A stretch of DNA of 64,000 nucleotides from Janthinobacterium sp. J1-1 (GTDB lineage Bacteria > Pseudomonadota > Gammaproteobacteria > Burkholderiales > Burkholderiaceae_D), in assembly GCF_030944405.1 (NCBI RefSeq), contig NZ_CP132339.1:868001-932000 (forward strand), read 5' to 3'. Under the pieces are notes generated by a model. That model saw nothing but the letters and a program-made list of their open reading frames with translations. It searched no databases and was not told the origin of the DNA. Below, piece by piece: positions 15,781 to 24,225 of the stretch. Positions within the stretch are counted from its first letter, which is position 1. Each line of letters opens with the position of its first letter. Both the position numbers and the translations under genes were made by a program.

Positions 15781-16617
15781 GCGCGGCGCCTGCGACGAGT
15801 CAGTGCGGCGCCCAGGCGGTTGCCGGTGCGTTGCGCTGTTCCAGCAGGCGGTGGGGGTGACGCCCATGCGTTCGCGAAAGGCGGTGGCGAAATTGCCGGC
15901 GTTGTGAAAGCCGATCAGCAGGGCGATATCCTGCACGTCGATCTCGGTCTGCTGCAGCAGTTCCACGCCGCGCGCGATGCGCGCTTCGCGGATAAAGGCA
16001 AACACCGTCATGCCGGTCTGCTCGCGGAACATCAGGGTCAGTTTTTCACGGTAGGTGCCCACGCTGCGGGCGATTTCGGACAGGTTGGGCAGGCTGCCCA
16101 GGTTGTCGAGGATCAGCTGCTTGACGGCGTTGACGAACACCAGGTCGGGATGCTGCTGCGGCTTGTCGCCGTCTGGCGCGGCAGGCGCCGCAGTGCTCCC
16201 GGTGCTCGCAGCGCTGTCGGCGCGCCGCATCAGGCCCAGGTGGATATGGATGCGGGCGGCCAGTTCGGCCGGCGTAAACGGTTTCGAGATATAGTCGACG
16301 CCGCCCACCTGCAAGCCCATCACGCGTTCATTGACGGCGTCGGCGCCGCTGAGAAAGATCACCGGGATATGTTCGGTTTCAGGGTTGGCCTTGAGCAAAC
16401 GACACGCCGTGTAGCCATCCATTTCCGGCATGCGCACGTCGAGCAGTATCAGGTCGGGGTGCGTCGCCAGCGCCAGCTGGTAACCCTGGTAACCATTGTA
16501 GGCCACGCTGAAACGGTATGGCTCGTCGCTCAGGAGCTCCGTCAGCATGCGCTGCTCGAACGCGGAATCGTCCACGATCAAGATGTTCTTTTTACCGGTT
16601 TCGCTGGCTATCGACAT
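15709..16617 (-). CDS. Response regulator with REC and AraC-type DNA-binding domains (3' end probably frameshifted)
   Basis: Residues 9-125 form a receiver domain (ILIVDDS, phosphoacceptor D60 in LLDVRMPEMDG, Lys112), and residues 165-265 form two AraC helix-turn-helix motifs (LSEIARSVGTYREKL; IALLIGFHNAGNFATAFRERMGVTP). After GVTPTA the reading becomes nonsense and runs 72 bp into the convergent TonB receptor gene. One extra base near 15847 would instead give LLEQRNAPATAWAPH and a stop at 15800, for 272 residues and no overlap. No partner histidine kinase is next to it. It is divergent from the fimbrial operon, which it may control, and it shares an upstream motif with the solute-binding protein gene. 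Confidence 0.85.
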   Translation of the reverse strand: MSIASETGKKNILIVDDSAFEQRMLTELLSDEPYRFSVAYNGYQGYQLALATHPDLILLDVRMPEMDGYTACRLLKANPETEHIPVIFLSGADAVNERVMGLQVGGVDYISKPFTPAELAARIHIHLGLMRRADSAASTGSTAAPAAPDGDKPQQHPDLVFVNAVKQLILDNLGSLPNLSEIARSVGTYREKLTLMFREQTGMTVFAFIREARIARGVELLQQTEIDVQDIALLIGFHNAGNFATAFRERMGVTPTACWNSATHRQPPGRRTDSSQAPRSELVVQLERRKAAARIGLRVVEA

Positions 16618-16963
16618 GATGTTGATGAGTTAACCAATAAGCAAGTTGTGGTTTATTATGCCCTGCTTTCAAATTATTTTCTGCTTTTCGCGTGTTTCAA
16701 AAGATGTTTCTCCGCATTAAGAAGCAGCAATTTCATGGATGACTAATAATCGGGTCATACATTGATCCAAAGCAATGCCGCTGATAAAAAAATCTGCTTT
16801 GCCATCTAGGCAAAGCTGCCGAGAGCCCAAGAATGCCGGCGATTGGCAGTTGAACTTGTTGTCCTGGTTTGCGTGCCCGAGAAAACGCCGGCAATACCGT
16901 GACTATCCTCGTGTCCCTCCACAAGAGGGGCCATTCATTGATGCTTCAACATCAGGAGGTAGT
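16618..16963. other. Intergenic region between the REC-AraC gene and the fimbrial operon
   Basis: No gene is apparent in these 346 bp. At 16630-16648 lies the 19-bp site shared with the region at 12216. At 16796-16816 a perfect 8-bp hairpin GCTTTGCC/GGCAAAGC (loop ATCTA) is followed by a second possible pairing CTGCC (16816-16820)/GGCAG (16845-16849). The first pilin gene has AGGAGG at 16954-16959. Confidence 0.6.
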
Positions 16964-17494
16964 ATGTTACGCGCTAAATTTTCCCCTTTCGCCGCCGCTG
17001 CGGTTACCCTTTCCCTGATCGCCGCTTCCTTGCCTGTGACCGGCACTGCGGCGACGTATCTGAACGGTTCGAACAACACCACCTTTGACGTGACGCTGAA
17101 GATCATCGCCAACTGCGTGATCTCGGCGGCACCACTCGATTTCGGCCAGACTCAAGGTGTACTGGCTAGCAACGTGAGTGTCAATACCAACCTGAGCGTA
17201 ACCTGCACTAACACTACGCCGTATAACGTGGGCCTGAACGCCGGCACCGGTTCCGGTTCGGTCGGCACCACGCGCTATCTGGCGGGTACCGGCGGCAATA
17301 CGGCCACCGTGCAATACAACCTGTTCCAGACCGCCGGCGCCACCGTCTGGGGCAATACCCAGGGCACCGATACGCACAGCGGCACCGGTACGGGTGCGGC
17401 CCAGACCATCACGGTGTATGGCCAGGTGCCGCCGCAAAGCACGCCGGCGCCCGATACCTACAAGTCGACCATCACGGCTACCGTGTACTTCTGA
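16964..17494 (+). CDS. Spore coat protein U (SCPU) domain fimbrial major pilin
   Basis: This 176-residue protein starts at 16964, since AGGAGG precedes that ATG by 4 nt and a signal peptide follows (FSPFAAAAVTLSLIAASLPVTGTAA). One SCPU domain is present: FDVTLKIIANCVISA with Cys, VTCTNTTPYNVGLNAG, and the C-terminal beta-strand motif YKSTITATVYF. This is the Csu-type archaic chaperone-usher pilin fold, where the conserved Cys pair and donor strand support polymerisation. It is first in a four-gene operon (pilin, chaperone, usher, tip). Confidence 0.9.
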   Translation: MLRAKFSPFAAAAVTLSLIAASLPVTGTAATYLNGSNNTTFDVTLKIIANCVISAAPLDFGQTQGVLASNVSVNTNLSVTCTNTTPYNVGLNAGTGSGSVGTTRYLAGTGGNTATVQYNLFQTAGATVWGNTQGTDTHSGTGTGAAQTITVYGQVPPQSTPAPDTYKSTITATVYF

Positions 17495-17504
17495 GTCGGA
17501 CTTC

Positions 17505-18233
17505 ATGACGGCCCGCCGTACCTTGCTCCTGTCGCTGCTGTTGCTCGGCATCGCAGGCATGGGACCGGCGGGGGCTGCCAACCTGCAGATTTCTCCCGTC
17601 ACCATCACTCTGCGCGCCGAGCAAAGTTCGGCCGGCATCACCTTGCAAAACCTCGGTGATGCGCCGCTGTTCGGCCAGGTGCGGGTGTTTCTGTGGGACC
17701 AGGCCAATGGCGAGGAAGCACTCACGCCGACGCAGGAACTGGTGGCCAGTCCGCCGATTGTCGAGATCGCTGCAAACAGCCGGCAGACCATCCGCCTGGT
17801 GCGCACGCAAGCCGGTCCCGCGCCGCAGGAACGTACCTACCGCGTGCTGATCGACGAGGTGGCGCGCGATGATGATCCGGCCCGCAGCGGGGTCGATATC
17901 CGCCTGCGCTACTCGGTGCCCGTGTTCGTGCTGCCCAGCGGCGTGCCGGGCAAGGAAGCGCTCGACTGGCAGGTGTACCGCAAGGATGGCGAGTGGATGT
18001 TGCGTGTGCAAAACAGCGGCAACTTCCATGCGCAGATCGGCAGCCTGACCCTGACCAACCAGGCCGGCAAGGATTTTGTCATCAGCAGTGGCCTGTTCGG
18101 TTATGTGCTGGCGGGCCGCATGCGCGTCTGGCGCCTGCCCGTCGCCAAGGACGCCGCGCTGCAAGGACCGCTGGCGATTGCCGTGAATGTCAATGCAAAG
18201 GCGAGCGTTGCCCGAAACTCGACACCACCCTGA
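17505..18233 (+). CDS. Periplasmic fimbrial chaperone (PapD-like, Csu type)
   Basis: This 242-residue protein starts at 17505, 10 bp after the pilin gene, with a signal peptide ending GPAGAA. The PapD-like Ig domain reads LQISPVTITLRAEQSSAGITLQN, with the charged core around RQTIRLVRTQAGPAPQERTYRVLIDEV. It should deliver pilin subunits to the outer-membrane usher by donor-strand complementation. The archaic/Csu subgroup is inferred from its partners, which are SCPU proteins. Confidence 0.88.
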   Translation: MTARRTLLLSLLLLGIAGMGPAGAANLQISPVTITLRAEQSSAGITLQNLGDAPLFGQVRVFLWDQANGEEALTPTQELVASPPIVEIAANSRQTIRLVRTQAGPAPQERTYRVLIDEVARDDDPARSGVDIRLRYSVPVFVLPSGVPGKEALDWQVYRKDGEWMLRVQNSGNFHAQIGSLTLTNQAGKDFVISSGLFGYVLAGRMRVWRLPVAKDAALQGPLAIAVNVNAKASVARNSTPP

Positions 18234-18275
18234 CGATTGCCATCATGGCGCACGCTTGCTCAACCGGGGCTATCC

Positions 18276-20657
18276 ATGAGATGGACGTTTACATGGCAGG
18301 CGGGTGTGATAGTGCTGCTGGTCCTCGCCACCCGGGCCGCATCCGCAGCCGACGCCGCAGCGGTGACCGGCGCCGATCCCGGCCCGGCCAGCTTGCCGCA
18401 CGATGCGGCGACGCCCAATGAATTGTATCTGGAGGTCATATTGAATGCCGAAGCAACCGGACTGATCTTGCGCTTTACCCAGCAGGGAAAAGGCTTGCTC
18501 AGCAGCGTGGAGAACTTGCAGCAGCTTGGGCTGGATCCGGTGCGCTTCGGCGCATCCGGCCAGGCCGAGGTGGCGCTCGACTCCATCGCCGGGCTCGGCT
18601 ATGACTATGATCCGGCGCGCCAGAGCATCGCCCTGCGCGTCGACGACAGCCTGCGCATGCCGTATGCCGTCAGCGCGCGCTCGACCACCCGCCCGGCGCC
18701 GTCGCAGGTGACGCCAGGCGCCGTGCTCAACTACGAAGTGTATTCCGAGCTGGGCCAGACGCGCCGCAGCGCGCTGTTCAACGACCTGCGCTATTTCAAC
18801 CAGCACGGCGTGTTCAGCAATACCGGCACCATCAGCCTCGGTGGCGGCCAGCGCGAGTACATGCGCTTCGACACGTTCTGGAACCATGCCAATCCCGACA
18901 CGCTGGAAAGCTGGCAGGTGGGCGACCTGATTTCGTCGTCGCTGAGCTGGAGCCGCGCCCTGCGCATGGGCGGCTTTCAATGGCGCAAGAATTTCCAGCT
19001 GCGCCCGGACTTGCTGACCTTTCCCGTCGCCTCGGTCGATGGCACGGCGCTGGTGCCGTCCTCGCTGAGCCTGTACGTCAACGGGGTACAGCAATATGCG
19101 GCCAGCGTGCCCAGCGGCCCGTTCGTGCTGAACCAGGTGAGCGGCATCAACGGCGCCGGCCAGGCCACCATCATCACGCGCGATGCGCTGGGCCGCAGCG
19201 TGACGACCACCTTGCCGCTGTATGTCGACACGCGCTTGCTGGCACGCGAACTGAGCGATTATTCGGTCGAAGTGGGCGTGCTGCGCCGCAACTATGGCCG
19301 CAGCTCGTGGGGCTATGCGAACGATCCGGTGGCCATCGCCTCGGGCCGTTACGGTATCAGCGACGATCTGACCGTCGAAGCCCATGGCGAAGTCACGCGC
19401 GGCGTGCTGAACGGCGGCGTGGGCGGCTTGCTGCGCCTGGGACAAAGCGGCGTGATCAATGGCTCGCTGGCCGCCAGCGGCGGACGCAACAAGGGCGCGC
19501 AGGCCAGCGTCGGCTACCAGTACCTGGGGCCGCGCTTCAGCATCGACGCGCAAAGCACGCGCTCCAGTGCGCATTACGGCGACGTGGCCACGCGCGACGG
19601 CAGCCCGGCCGTGCGCGCGGCCGACCGCGTCTCGCTGAACCTGGCCCTGCCGGCCGGGCAAAGCGTCAACCTCAGCTACATCACCTACCGTTCGCCGGGC
19701 CTGGAGGCATCGAAAATCGTCACCGCCGGCTACACGGCCTCGCTGTTCAAAAGCGTGTTCCTCAACGCCAGCCTGTACCAGGACCTGCGCGACAGCGCGC
19801 AGCGCGGTTTTTATTTTGGCCTGAGCATGGCGTTTGATGATATCGGCATCAGCGCCAGCGGCAGCCGGCAAAACAATGTCAACAGCCGCAGTTTCAACGC
19901 CCAGCAAAGCGCCGATTTTGGCGGCGGCTTCGGCTGGGCAGTGCAGGGTGGCACTTCGGGCGGCCTCGATTACCGCCAGGGCCAGCTGGAATACCTGGGC
20001 AACTATGGCCGCCTGACGGGCCGCGTGCAAAGCAGCGCCCTCAGCAATGCCTCGGCGCTGGGTGCTTCAGGTGCGGTGGTATTGATGGACGGCCACCTGG
20101 CCGCCGCGCGCCAGGTCGGCAACGGTTTTGCGCTGGTGTCGACCGGCGGCGTGGCGAATATTCCGGTACTGCATGAAAACCGCCAGATCGGCGTGACCGG
20201 CAGCAGCGGCTACCTGCTGGTACCGAACCTGAATGCCTATGGCAACAACCAGATCGCCATCGGCACCGAGGGCCTGGACGCCGACGCGCGCGTGCCGGTC
20301 ACCAATATCAACGTGGTGCCGCGCAGCCTATCCGGCGTGCTGGCCGCCTTCCCGGTCGAACGCTACAGCGCCGCCACCGTGATCGTGCATGGCGAAGACG
20401 CCAAGCCCTTGCCGGCCGGCTTGCCGGTGCTGCATGTGCAAAGCGGCAAGCGCACCGTGGTGGGCTTTGACGGCGTCACCTTTGTCGACGATTTGTCGGC
20501 CGAGAATGAAATGCGCATCGGCGACGACGACAACCTGTGCGTGGTGCGCTTTGCCTATGTGCGCCCGGCCGCCGGCGGCTTGCCGGTGATCGGCCCGTTG
20601 CGCTGCCGCAACGTCAAGCGTCCGGCCGCACCGGCCGCCAGCGAAGGAGGCCGCTGA
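18276..20657 (+). CDS. Fimbrial outer-membrane usher protein
   Basis: This protein of about 793 residues forms the outer-membrane pore that assembles the fimbria. It has an N-terminal periplasmic domain (ELYLEVILNAEATGLILRF), the barrel with SLYVNGVQQYAASVPSGPFVLNQV and GINGAGQATIITRDALGR, and C-terminal periplasmic domains. I prefer the ATG at 18276, which has GGGG upstream and begins a signal peptide (MRWTFTWQAGVIVLLVLA); a TTG at 18237 would also keep the frame. Its stop overlaps the start of the tip gene (TGATG), giving translational coupling. Confidence 0.88.
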   Translation: MRWTFTWQAGVIVLLVLATRAASAADAAAVTGADPGPASLPHDAATPNELYLEVILNAEATGLILRFTQQGKGLLSSVENLQQLGLDPVRFGASGQAEVALDSIAGLGYDYDPARQSIALRVDDSLRMPYAVSARSTTRPAPSQVTPGAVLNYEVYSELGQTRRSALFNDLRYFNQHGVFSNTGTISLGGGQREYMRFDTFWNHANPDTLESWQVGDLISSSLSWSRALRMGGFQWRKNFQLRPDLLTFPVASVDGTALVPSSLSLYVNGVQQYAASVPSGPFVLNQVSGINGAGQATIITRDALGRSVTTTLPLYVDTRLLARELSDYSVEVGVLRRNYGRSSWGYANDPVAIASGRYGISDDLTVEAHGEVTRGVLNGGVGGLLRLGQSGVINGSLAASGGRNKGAQASVGYQYLGPRFSIDAQSTRSSAHYGDVATRDGSPAVRAADRVSLNLALPAGQSVNLSYITYRSPGLEASKIVTAGYTASLFKSVFLNASLYQDLRDSAQRGFYFGLSMAFDDIGISASGSRQNNVNSRSFNAQQSADFGGGFGWAVQGGTSGGLDYRQGQLEYLGNYGRLTGRVQSSALSNASALGASGAVVLMDGHLAAARQVGNGFALVSTGGVANIPVLHENRQIGVTGSSGYLLVPNLNAYGNNQIAIGTEGLDADARVPVTNINVVPRSLSGVLAAFPVERYSAATVIVHGEDAKPLPAGLPVLHVQSGKRTVVGFDGVTFVDDLSAENEMRIGDDDNLCVVRFAYVRPAAGGLPVIGPLRCRNVKRPAAPAASEGGR

Positions 20658-21658
20658 TGCGCCGCCTGCTGAGCTTGATTGTGATGCTGCTGGGCTGCGC
20701 CTGTGCCACCCAGGCCCAGGCCCAGAACACCTGTTCGGCCACCGTGGTCGATGCCAACTTCGGCGCCATCTCGCCGATTTCGGGCGCCGACTATACGCTC
20801 ACCGGCTCGGGCACGCTCAGCTGCACCTTTGCGCCGCTGGCGCCCTTGCTGACGGCGTATGTGAGCGCCTGCCTGAACCTGAACCTGGGCACCAATTCGC
20901 TGTCGGCCCCGGCGCGCATGCTGGGCAATGGCACCTTGCGCATGCCCTACAACCTGTACGTCGACGCCAGCTACGCGCCGGCGTCGATCTGGGGCGGGCC
21001 GGGCGTGACGGGTGCGCTGTCCTCGCTGCCCGTGTCGCTGTCGATGGGGCTGCTGTCGCTGGGCGGCACCAAGACGCAGAATTTCAGTTTCTACGGCAAG
21101 ATCCCGGCCGGCGCCGCGCTGGCGGCGGTGTCCACCGTCAATAACAGCAACACCGAGTACAGCTCCAGTTTTACGGGCGCCGGCACCTTGACCTATGCGA
21201 TCAGCGTCCTGGCGGCCCCCGCCAATTGCCTGGGCAACAGCGCCAGCTTCGGTTTTACCGTCAAGGCCACCGCCACCAACAACTGCACCATCACCGCCAC
21301 GCCGATGGCGTTTACCACCGCCACCGTGCTGACGGGATCGGTGCGCAGCACCAGCACCCTGACGGTGCGCTGCGTCAACAACAACGGCTACCAGATCGCC
21401 CTGAACGGCGGCGCGGTGGCGGGCAATGTGGCGGCGCGGAAAATGAAAAATACCGTGTCGGCGGCCACCATCGATTATCAGTTGTCGGGCACGCTCGACG
21501 GCCCCTTGTGGGGCGATGGCACGGCTGGCACGGCGATGGTGACGGGCACGGGCACGGGCAACAGCGTGCCGGTGACGATCTACGGACGGGTGCCGGCGCA
21601 AACCACGCCGGTGCCGGGCGACTACAAGGATACGGTGACGGCGACGATTTACTTTTAG
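20657..21658 (+). CDS. Two-domain SCPU fimbrial tip/adhesin subunit
   Basis: This 333-residue exported protein has a signal peptide ending TQAQAQ and a GAAGGAGG site. It carries two SCPU-type modules: residues about 25-175 start NTCSATVVDANFGAISPISG, and residues about 195-333 start NCLGNSASFGFTVKATATNNC and end YKDTVTATIYF. A two-domain SCPU protein as last gene of a pilin-chaperone-usher operon fits the tip adhesin (CsuE-like). The receptor it binds is unknown. Confidence 0.85.
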   Translation: MRRLLSLIVMLLGCACATQAQAQNTCSATVVDANFGAISPISGADYTLTGSGTLSCTFAPLAPLLTAYVSACLNLNLGTNSLSAPARMLGNGTLRMPYNLYVDASYAPASIWGGPGVTGALSSLPVSLSMGLLSLGGTKTQNFSFYGKIPAGAALAAVSTVNNSNTEYSSSFTGAGTLTYAISVLAAPANCLGNSASFGFTVKATATNNCTITATPMAFTTATVLTGSVRSTSTLTVRCVNNNGYQIALNGGAVAGNVAARKMKNTVSAATIDYQLSGTLDGPLWGDGTAGTAMVTGTGTGNSVPVTIYGRVPAQTTPVPGDYKDTVTATIYF

Positions 21659-21888
21659 AACGTGATGCTGAGCTGGCCGTCGATGCCGGCCTGGCGTTCG
21701 ATCATGTAAGGCGAATTGTGCTGGCAGCGCACGCTGGGCATGGCGCTGCCGCGGGAAGTGACGGTGCATGCTTCAAGTACCACGAAAGTGGCCTGGAAGG
21801 AAGCGGACGAGCTAGTACCGGCAGTGGTGGTCTGGCAAACAGACAGAGCGAGCAAGGCTGGCAGGAAAGCAAACTTCAAAGATTTCAT
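21655..21888 (-). CDS. Small exported SCPU-like orphan, antisense to the fimbrial operon end
   Basis: This 77-residue ORF has a good signal peptide (MKSLKFAFLPALLALSVCQTT) and a mature part of about 54 residues. The mature part resembles the N-terminal strand of SCPU pilins (SSASFQATFVVLEACTVTS), then ends SPYMIERQAGIDGQLSITF. It lies convergent to the tip gene with a 4-bp overlap. It may be a truncated pilin remnant or a small self-standing subunit. No good ribosome-binding site is visible, which lowers confidence. Confidence 0.5.
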   Translation of the reverse strand: MKSLKFAFLPALLALSVCQTTTAGTSSSASFQATFVVLEACTVTSRGSAMPSVRCQHNSPYMIERQAGIDGQLSITF

Positions 21889-22098
21889 CTTGGTCGCATC
21901 TGGTTGAAACGGACATGGGCTACGGCCTGACAGAAGGCCGGGGCGGATCCGCTACTGGCACCGGGATAGGGGTGTTTGAACAAGACATATTGTACTTGAG
22001 CAATAAAAAGTGTGAGTTTTCGCGTATTTTCATGCCGTTTGCCGGGCAATAGTGACTGGCAAGTCGATAGTAACCTGGTTTTGGTGGAATATTTAATT

Positions 22099-22111
22099 GT
22101 TGCTTTGCAAC
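22099..22111. promoter_or_regulatory. Palindrome GTTGC-TTT-GCAAC before the HxlR gene
   Basis: A perfect inverted repeat with 5-bp arms and a 3-bp spacer ends 17 bp before the HxlR start codon, a position suited to autoregulation. GAGGAG at 22117-22122 follows as ribosome-binding site. Confidence 0.45.
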
Positions 22112-22128
22112 TATGTGAGGAGATGATC

Positions 22129-22686
22129 ATGAAACATACCAACTTCAATAATTTGCCCTGCCCGATCGCACGCAGCCTGGGCAAGGTCGGCGAATGGTGG
22201 AGCATCCTCATCCTGCGCGAGGCGTTCTACGGCAAAACGCGCTTCGACGAGTTTGAAAAAAGCCTCAAGATCGCGCCCACCATCCTGACCCGGCGCTTGG
22301 CCGACCTGGTGGAAGGGGGCCTGATGACGCGCCGCCTGTACTGCGCCAAGCCGCCGCGCTACGACTATGTGCTGACCAAGTCGGGCCGCGCCTTCAAGCC
22401 GGTGCTGCTGGCCTTTATCGCCTGGGGCAATGAAAACTTCGCGCCTGAAGGCGCCAGCCTCGTCATCGCCAGCCGCGATACGGGCCTGGCCGCCGATCCG
22501 GTGCTGGTCGACGCCATGACGGGCTTGCCCATCAATGACGAGTACTATGCGTTCGCACCCGGCCCGGCGGCCAGCGACAGCATGCGCAACATCATCGAGG
22601 AAGCCGAAAAGAGCAGCGGCATCGCACCGAAACCGAAGGCGCCGGCGGCCAATCGTGGCTGGGTGGCGGAAGGCCACCTGGCCTGA
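22129..22686 (+). CDS. HxlR-family transcriptional regulator
   Basis: This 185-residue protein starts at 22129, with GAGGAG 6 nt upstream; an upstream extension looks random. The HxlR winged helix spans residues 8-105: CPIARSLGKVGEWWSILILREAFYG, TILTRRLADLVEGGL and the wing RYDYVLTKSGRAFKPVL. A single Cys in the N-terminal helix region (NLPCPIAR) is where redox-sensing HxlR proteins often carry theirs. The C-terminal 75 residues are an uncommon extension. No obvious target adjoins besides the CHRD lipoprotein gene 42 bp downstream. Confidence 0.83.
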   Translation: MKHTNFNNLPCPIARSLGKVGEWWSILILREAFYGKTRFDEFEKSLKIAPTILTRRLADLVEGGLMTRRLYCAKPPRYDYVLTKSGRAFKPVLLAFIAWGNENFAPEGASLVIASRDTGLAADPVLVDAMTGLPINDEYYAFAPGPAASDSMRNIIEEAEKSSGIAPKPKAPAANRGWVAEGHLA

Positions 22687-22728
22687 TGGTATGCCATGCG
22701 GCGGAGCATCCGTTCGAGGAGTAGTGCG

Positions 22729-23166
22729 ATGAGATTGCATGACCATGTCTGCCGCGCGGCCGCCACGCTGGCGCTGGCCGGCCTGCTGGCCGCCTGTGGC
22801 CATGGCCCCCGTCCGCCCGAGGGCCATGAGGTGACCTTGAGCGGCGCGCAGGAAGTGCCGGCCAATACCAGCGCGGCCAGCGGCAGCAGCACCGTCCACG
22901 TGGCGAGCGACCGCAGCGTGACGGGCGCCGTGCGCTACACGGGCATGGTGGCCACGATGGCGCATCTCCACGAAGCGCCGTTTGGCGCCAACGGCCCGGT
23001 GATCGTGCCGCTGGTGAAAACCGGTGACGGCCTGTTTGCGGTGCCGGCCAACGCCAGCCTGACGCCGCCGCAATACGCCAGCTACCTGGCCGGCAATCTG
23101 TATGTCAACGTGCACAGCGCCGCCTATCCGGCCGGCGAGATCCGCGCCCAGCTCAAGCCGAAATAG
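22729..23166 (+). CDS. CHRD-domain lipoprotein
   Basis: This 145-residue protein starts at 22729, with GAGGAG 7 nt upstream. A lipoprotein signal with lipobox LLAAC (Cys about residue 24) predicts membrane anchoring. The rest is one CHRD domain: VTLSGAQEVPANTSAASGSSTVHV, MAHLHEAPFGANGPVIVPL and NLYVNVHSAAYPAGEIRAQL (quoted in parts). CHRD domains occur in chordin and in many bacterial secreted proteins and often have metal-binding His residues. The function in bacteria is unknown. It is followed by a strong terminator. Confidence 0.82.
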   Translation: MRLHDHVCRAAATLALAGLLAACGHGPRPPEGHEVTLSGAQEVPANTSAASGSSTVHVASDRSVTGAVRYTGMVATMAHLHEAPFGANGPVIVPLVKTGDGLFAVPANASLTPPQYASYLAGNLYVNVHSAAYPAGEIRAQLKPK

Positions 23167-23202
23167 GCCCGGCGCAAAACGATTTCCTCCTGACCTCCTT
23201 GG

Positions 23203-23226
23203 GGCCGCGACCGCGGCCTTTTTTTT
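23203..23226 (+). terminator. Intrinsic terminator after the CHRD lipoprotein gene
   Basis: GGCCGCG-AC-CGCGGCC is a perfect stem followed by eight T. It ends the HxlR/CHRD unit before the AEC transporter gene. Confidence 0.88.
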
Positions 23227-23271
23227 GCCCTGGCCATCCGGGCTCCCGGGCTGGCGCTACAATGGCTGGCC

Positions 23272-24225
23272 ATGCTGACCATCCTTGCCATTACCTTTCC
23301 CTTCTTCGCGCTGGTGCTGTGCGGCTATCTGGCCGTGCGGCGCGCGCTGCTGCCCACCGCCGCCATCCCCGGCCTGAACAGCTTCGTGCTGTACTTCGCC
23401 TTGCCGTGCATGTTGTACCGCTTCGGCGCGGCCACGCCGATCGCGCAACTGCTCGACGCCAGCGTGTTCGGCGTCTATCTGCTGTGCGCGCTGGTGATGG
23501 TGGGGGTGACGATGACCATGACGCTGTCGCACCGCATCGACTGGAACAACGCCGCCTTTGGCGCGCTGGTAGCGGCGTTTCCGAACACGGGTTTCATGGG
23601 TGTGCCGCTGCTATTGACCTTGCTCGGTCCCCGTTCGTCCGGCCCCGTGATCGTCACCATCGTGGTCGACATGCTGATCACCAGCTCGCTGTGCATCGCC
23701 CTGTCGCGCGTGGGCAGCGGCGGCGCGCACGGCAGCCGCGCGGCCGTCGTCAATGCCCTGAAGGGCATGGCCGGCAATCCGATGCCGTGGGCGATCATCC
23801 TGGGCGGGCTGGTGTCGTGGCTGGAGATTTCCCTGCCCAAGCCGCTGACACAGACCGTGGGCCTGCTGGCCGACGCCGCCTCGCCGGTGGCGTTATTTAC
23901 CATCGGCGCCGTGCTGGCCCGTTCGCAGATGCAGACCGCCGACCCGGCGCCGCTCGGGGAGTATGTGCCGGTGGCGCTGAAAAAACTGCTGCTCCATCCG
24001 CTGCTGGTGTGGGGCACGGGCCACGCCGCCATCGCGCTCGGCGCGCCGCTCGATCCGTTCGCATTGACCTGCATGGTGCTGGTGGCCTGCCTGCCCAGCG
24101 CCAGCAATGTGTCGCTCTTGTCCGAGCGCTTCGGCGCCAACACCGCGCGCATCGCCCGCATTATCCTGGTCTCGACGGCGCTGTCGTTCCTGACGTTTTC
24201 GGCCGCCGTCAGCTGGCTGCGCTGA
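23272..24225 (+). CDS. AEC-family (auxin efflux carrier) transporter
   Basis: This 317-residue inner-membrane protein has two sets of about five hydrophobic segments separated by a short hydrophilic region, as in AEC/BART superfamily carriers. Family text includes AAFPNTGFMGVPLLLTLLG in the first half and the second-half repeat ACLPSASNVSLLSERFG. Bacterial members export or take up organic acids such as malate or malonate. The substrate is not evident. Its end overlaps the convergent PaiB gene by 17 bp. Confidence 0.85.
   Translation: MLTILAITFPFFALVLCGYLAVRRALLPTAAIPGLNSFVLYFALPCMLYRFGAATPIAQLLDASVFGVYLLCALVMVGVTMTMTLSHRIDWNNAAFGALVAAFPNTGFMGVPLLLTLLGPRSSGPVIVTIVVDMLITSSLCIALSRVGSGGAHGSRAAVVNALKGMAGNPMPWAIILGGLVSWLEISLPKPLTQTVGLLADAASPVALFTIGAVLARSQMQTADPAPLGEYVPVALKKLLLHPLLVWGTGHAAIALGAPLDPFALTCMVLVACLPSASNVSLLSERFGANTARIARIILVSTALSFLTFSAAVSWLR

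Noticed and set aside
16796..16850. A c-di-GMP-I (GEMM) riboswitch before the pilin gene
   Set aside because: The GCAAAGC-like text is there, but the GAAA tetraloop hairpin and its receptor are not. Kept only as a structured leader.
18270..20030. A 586-codon minus-strand frame opposite the usher gene
   Set aside because: No signal, no domain and biased Ala/Arg/Val composition; the usher gene explains the DNA.
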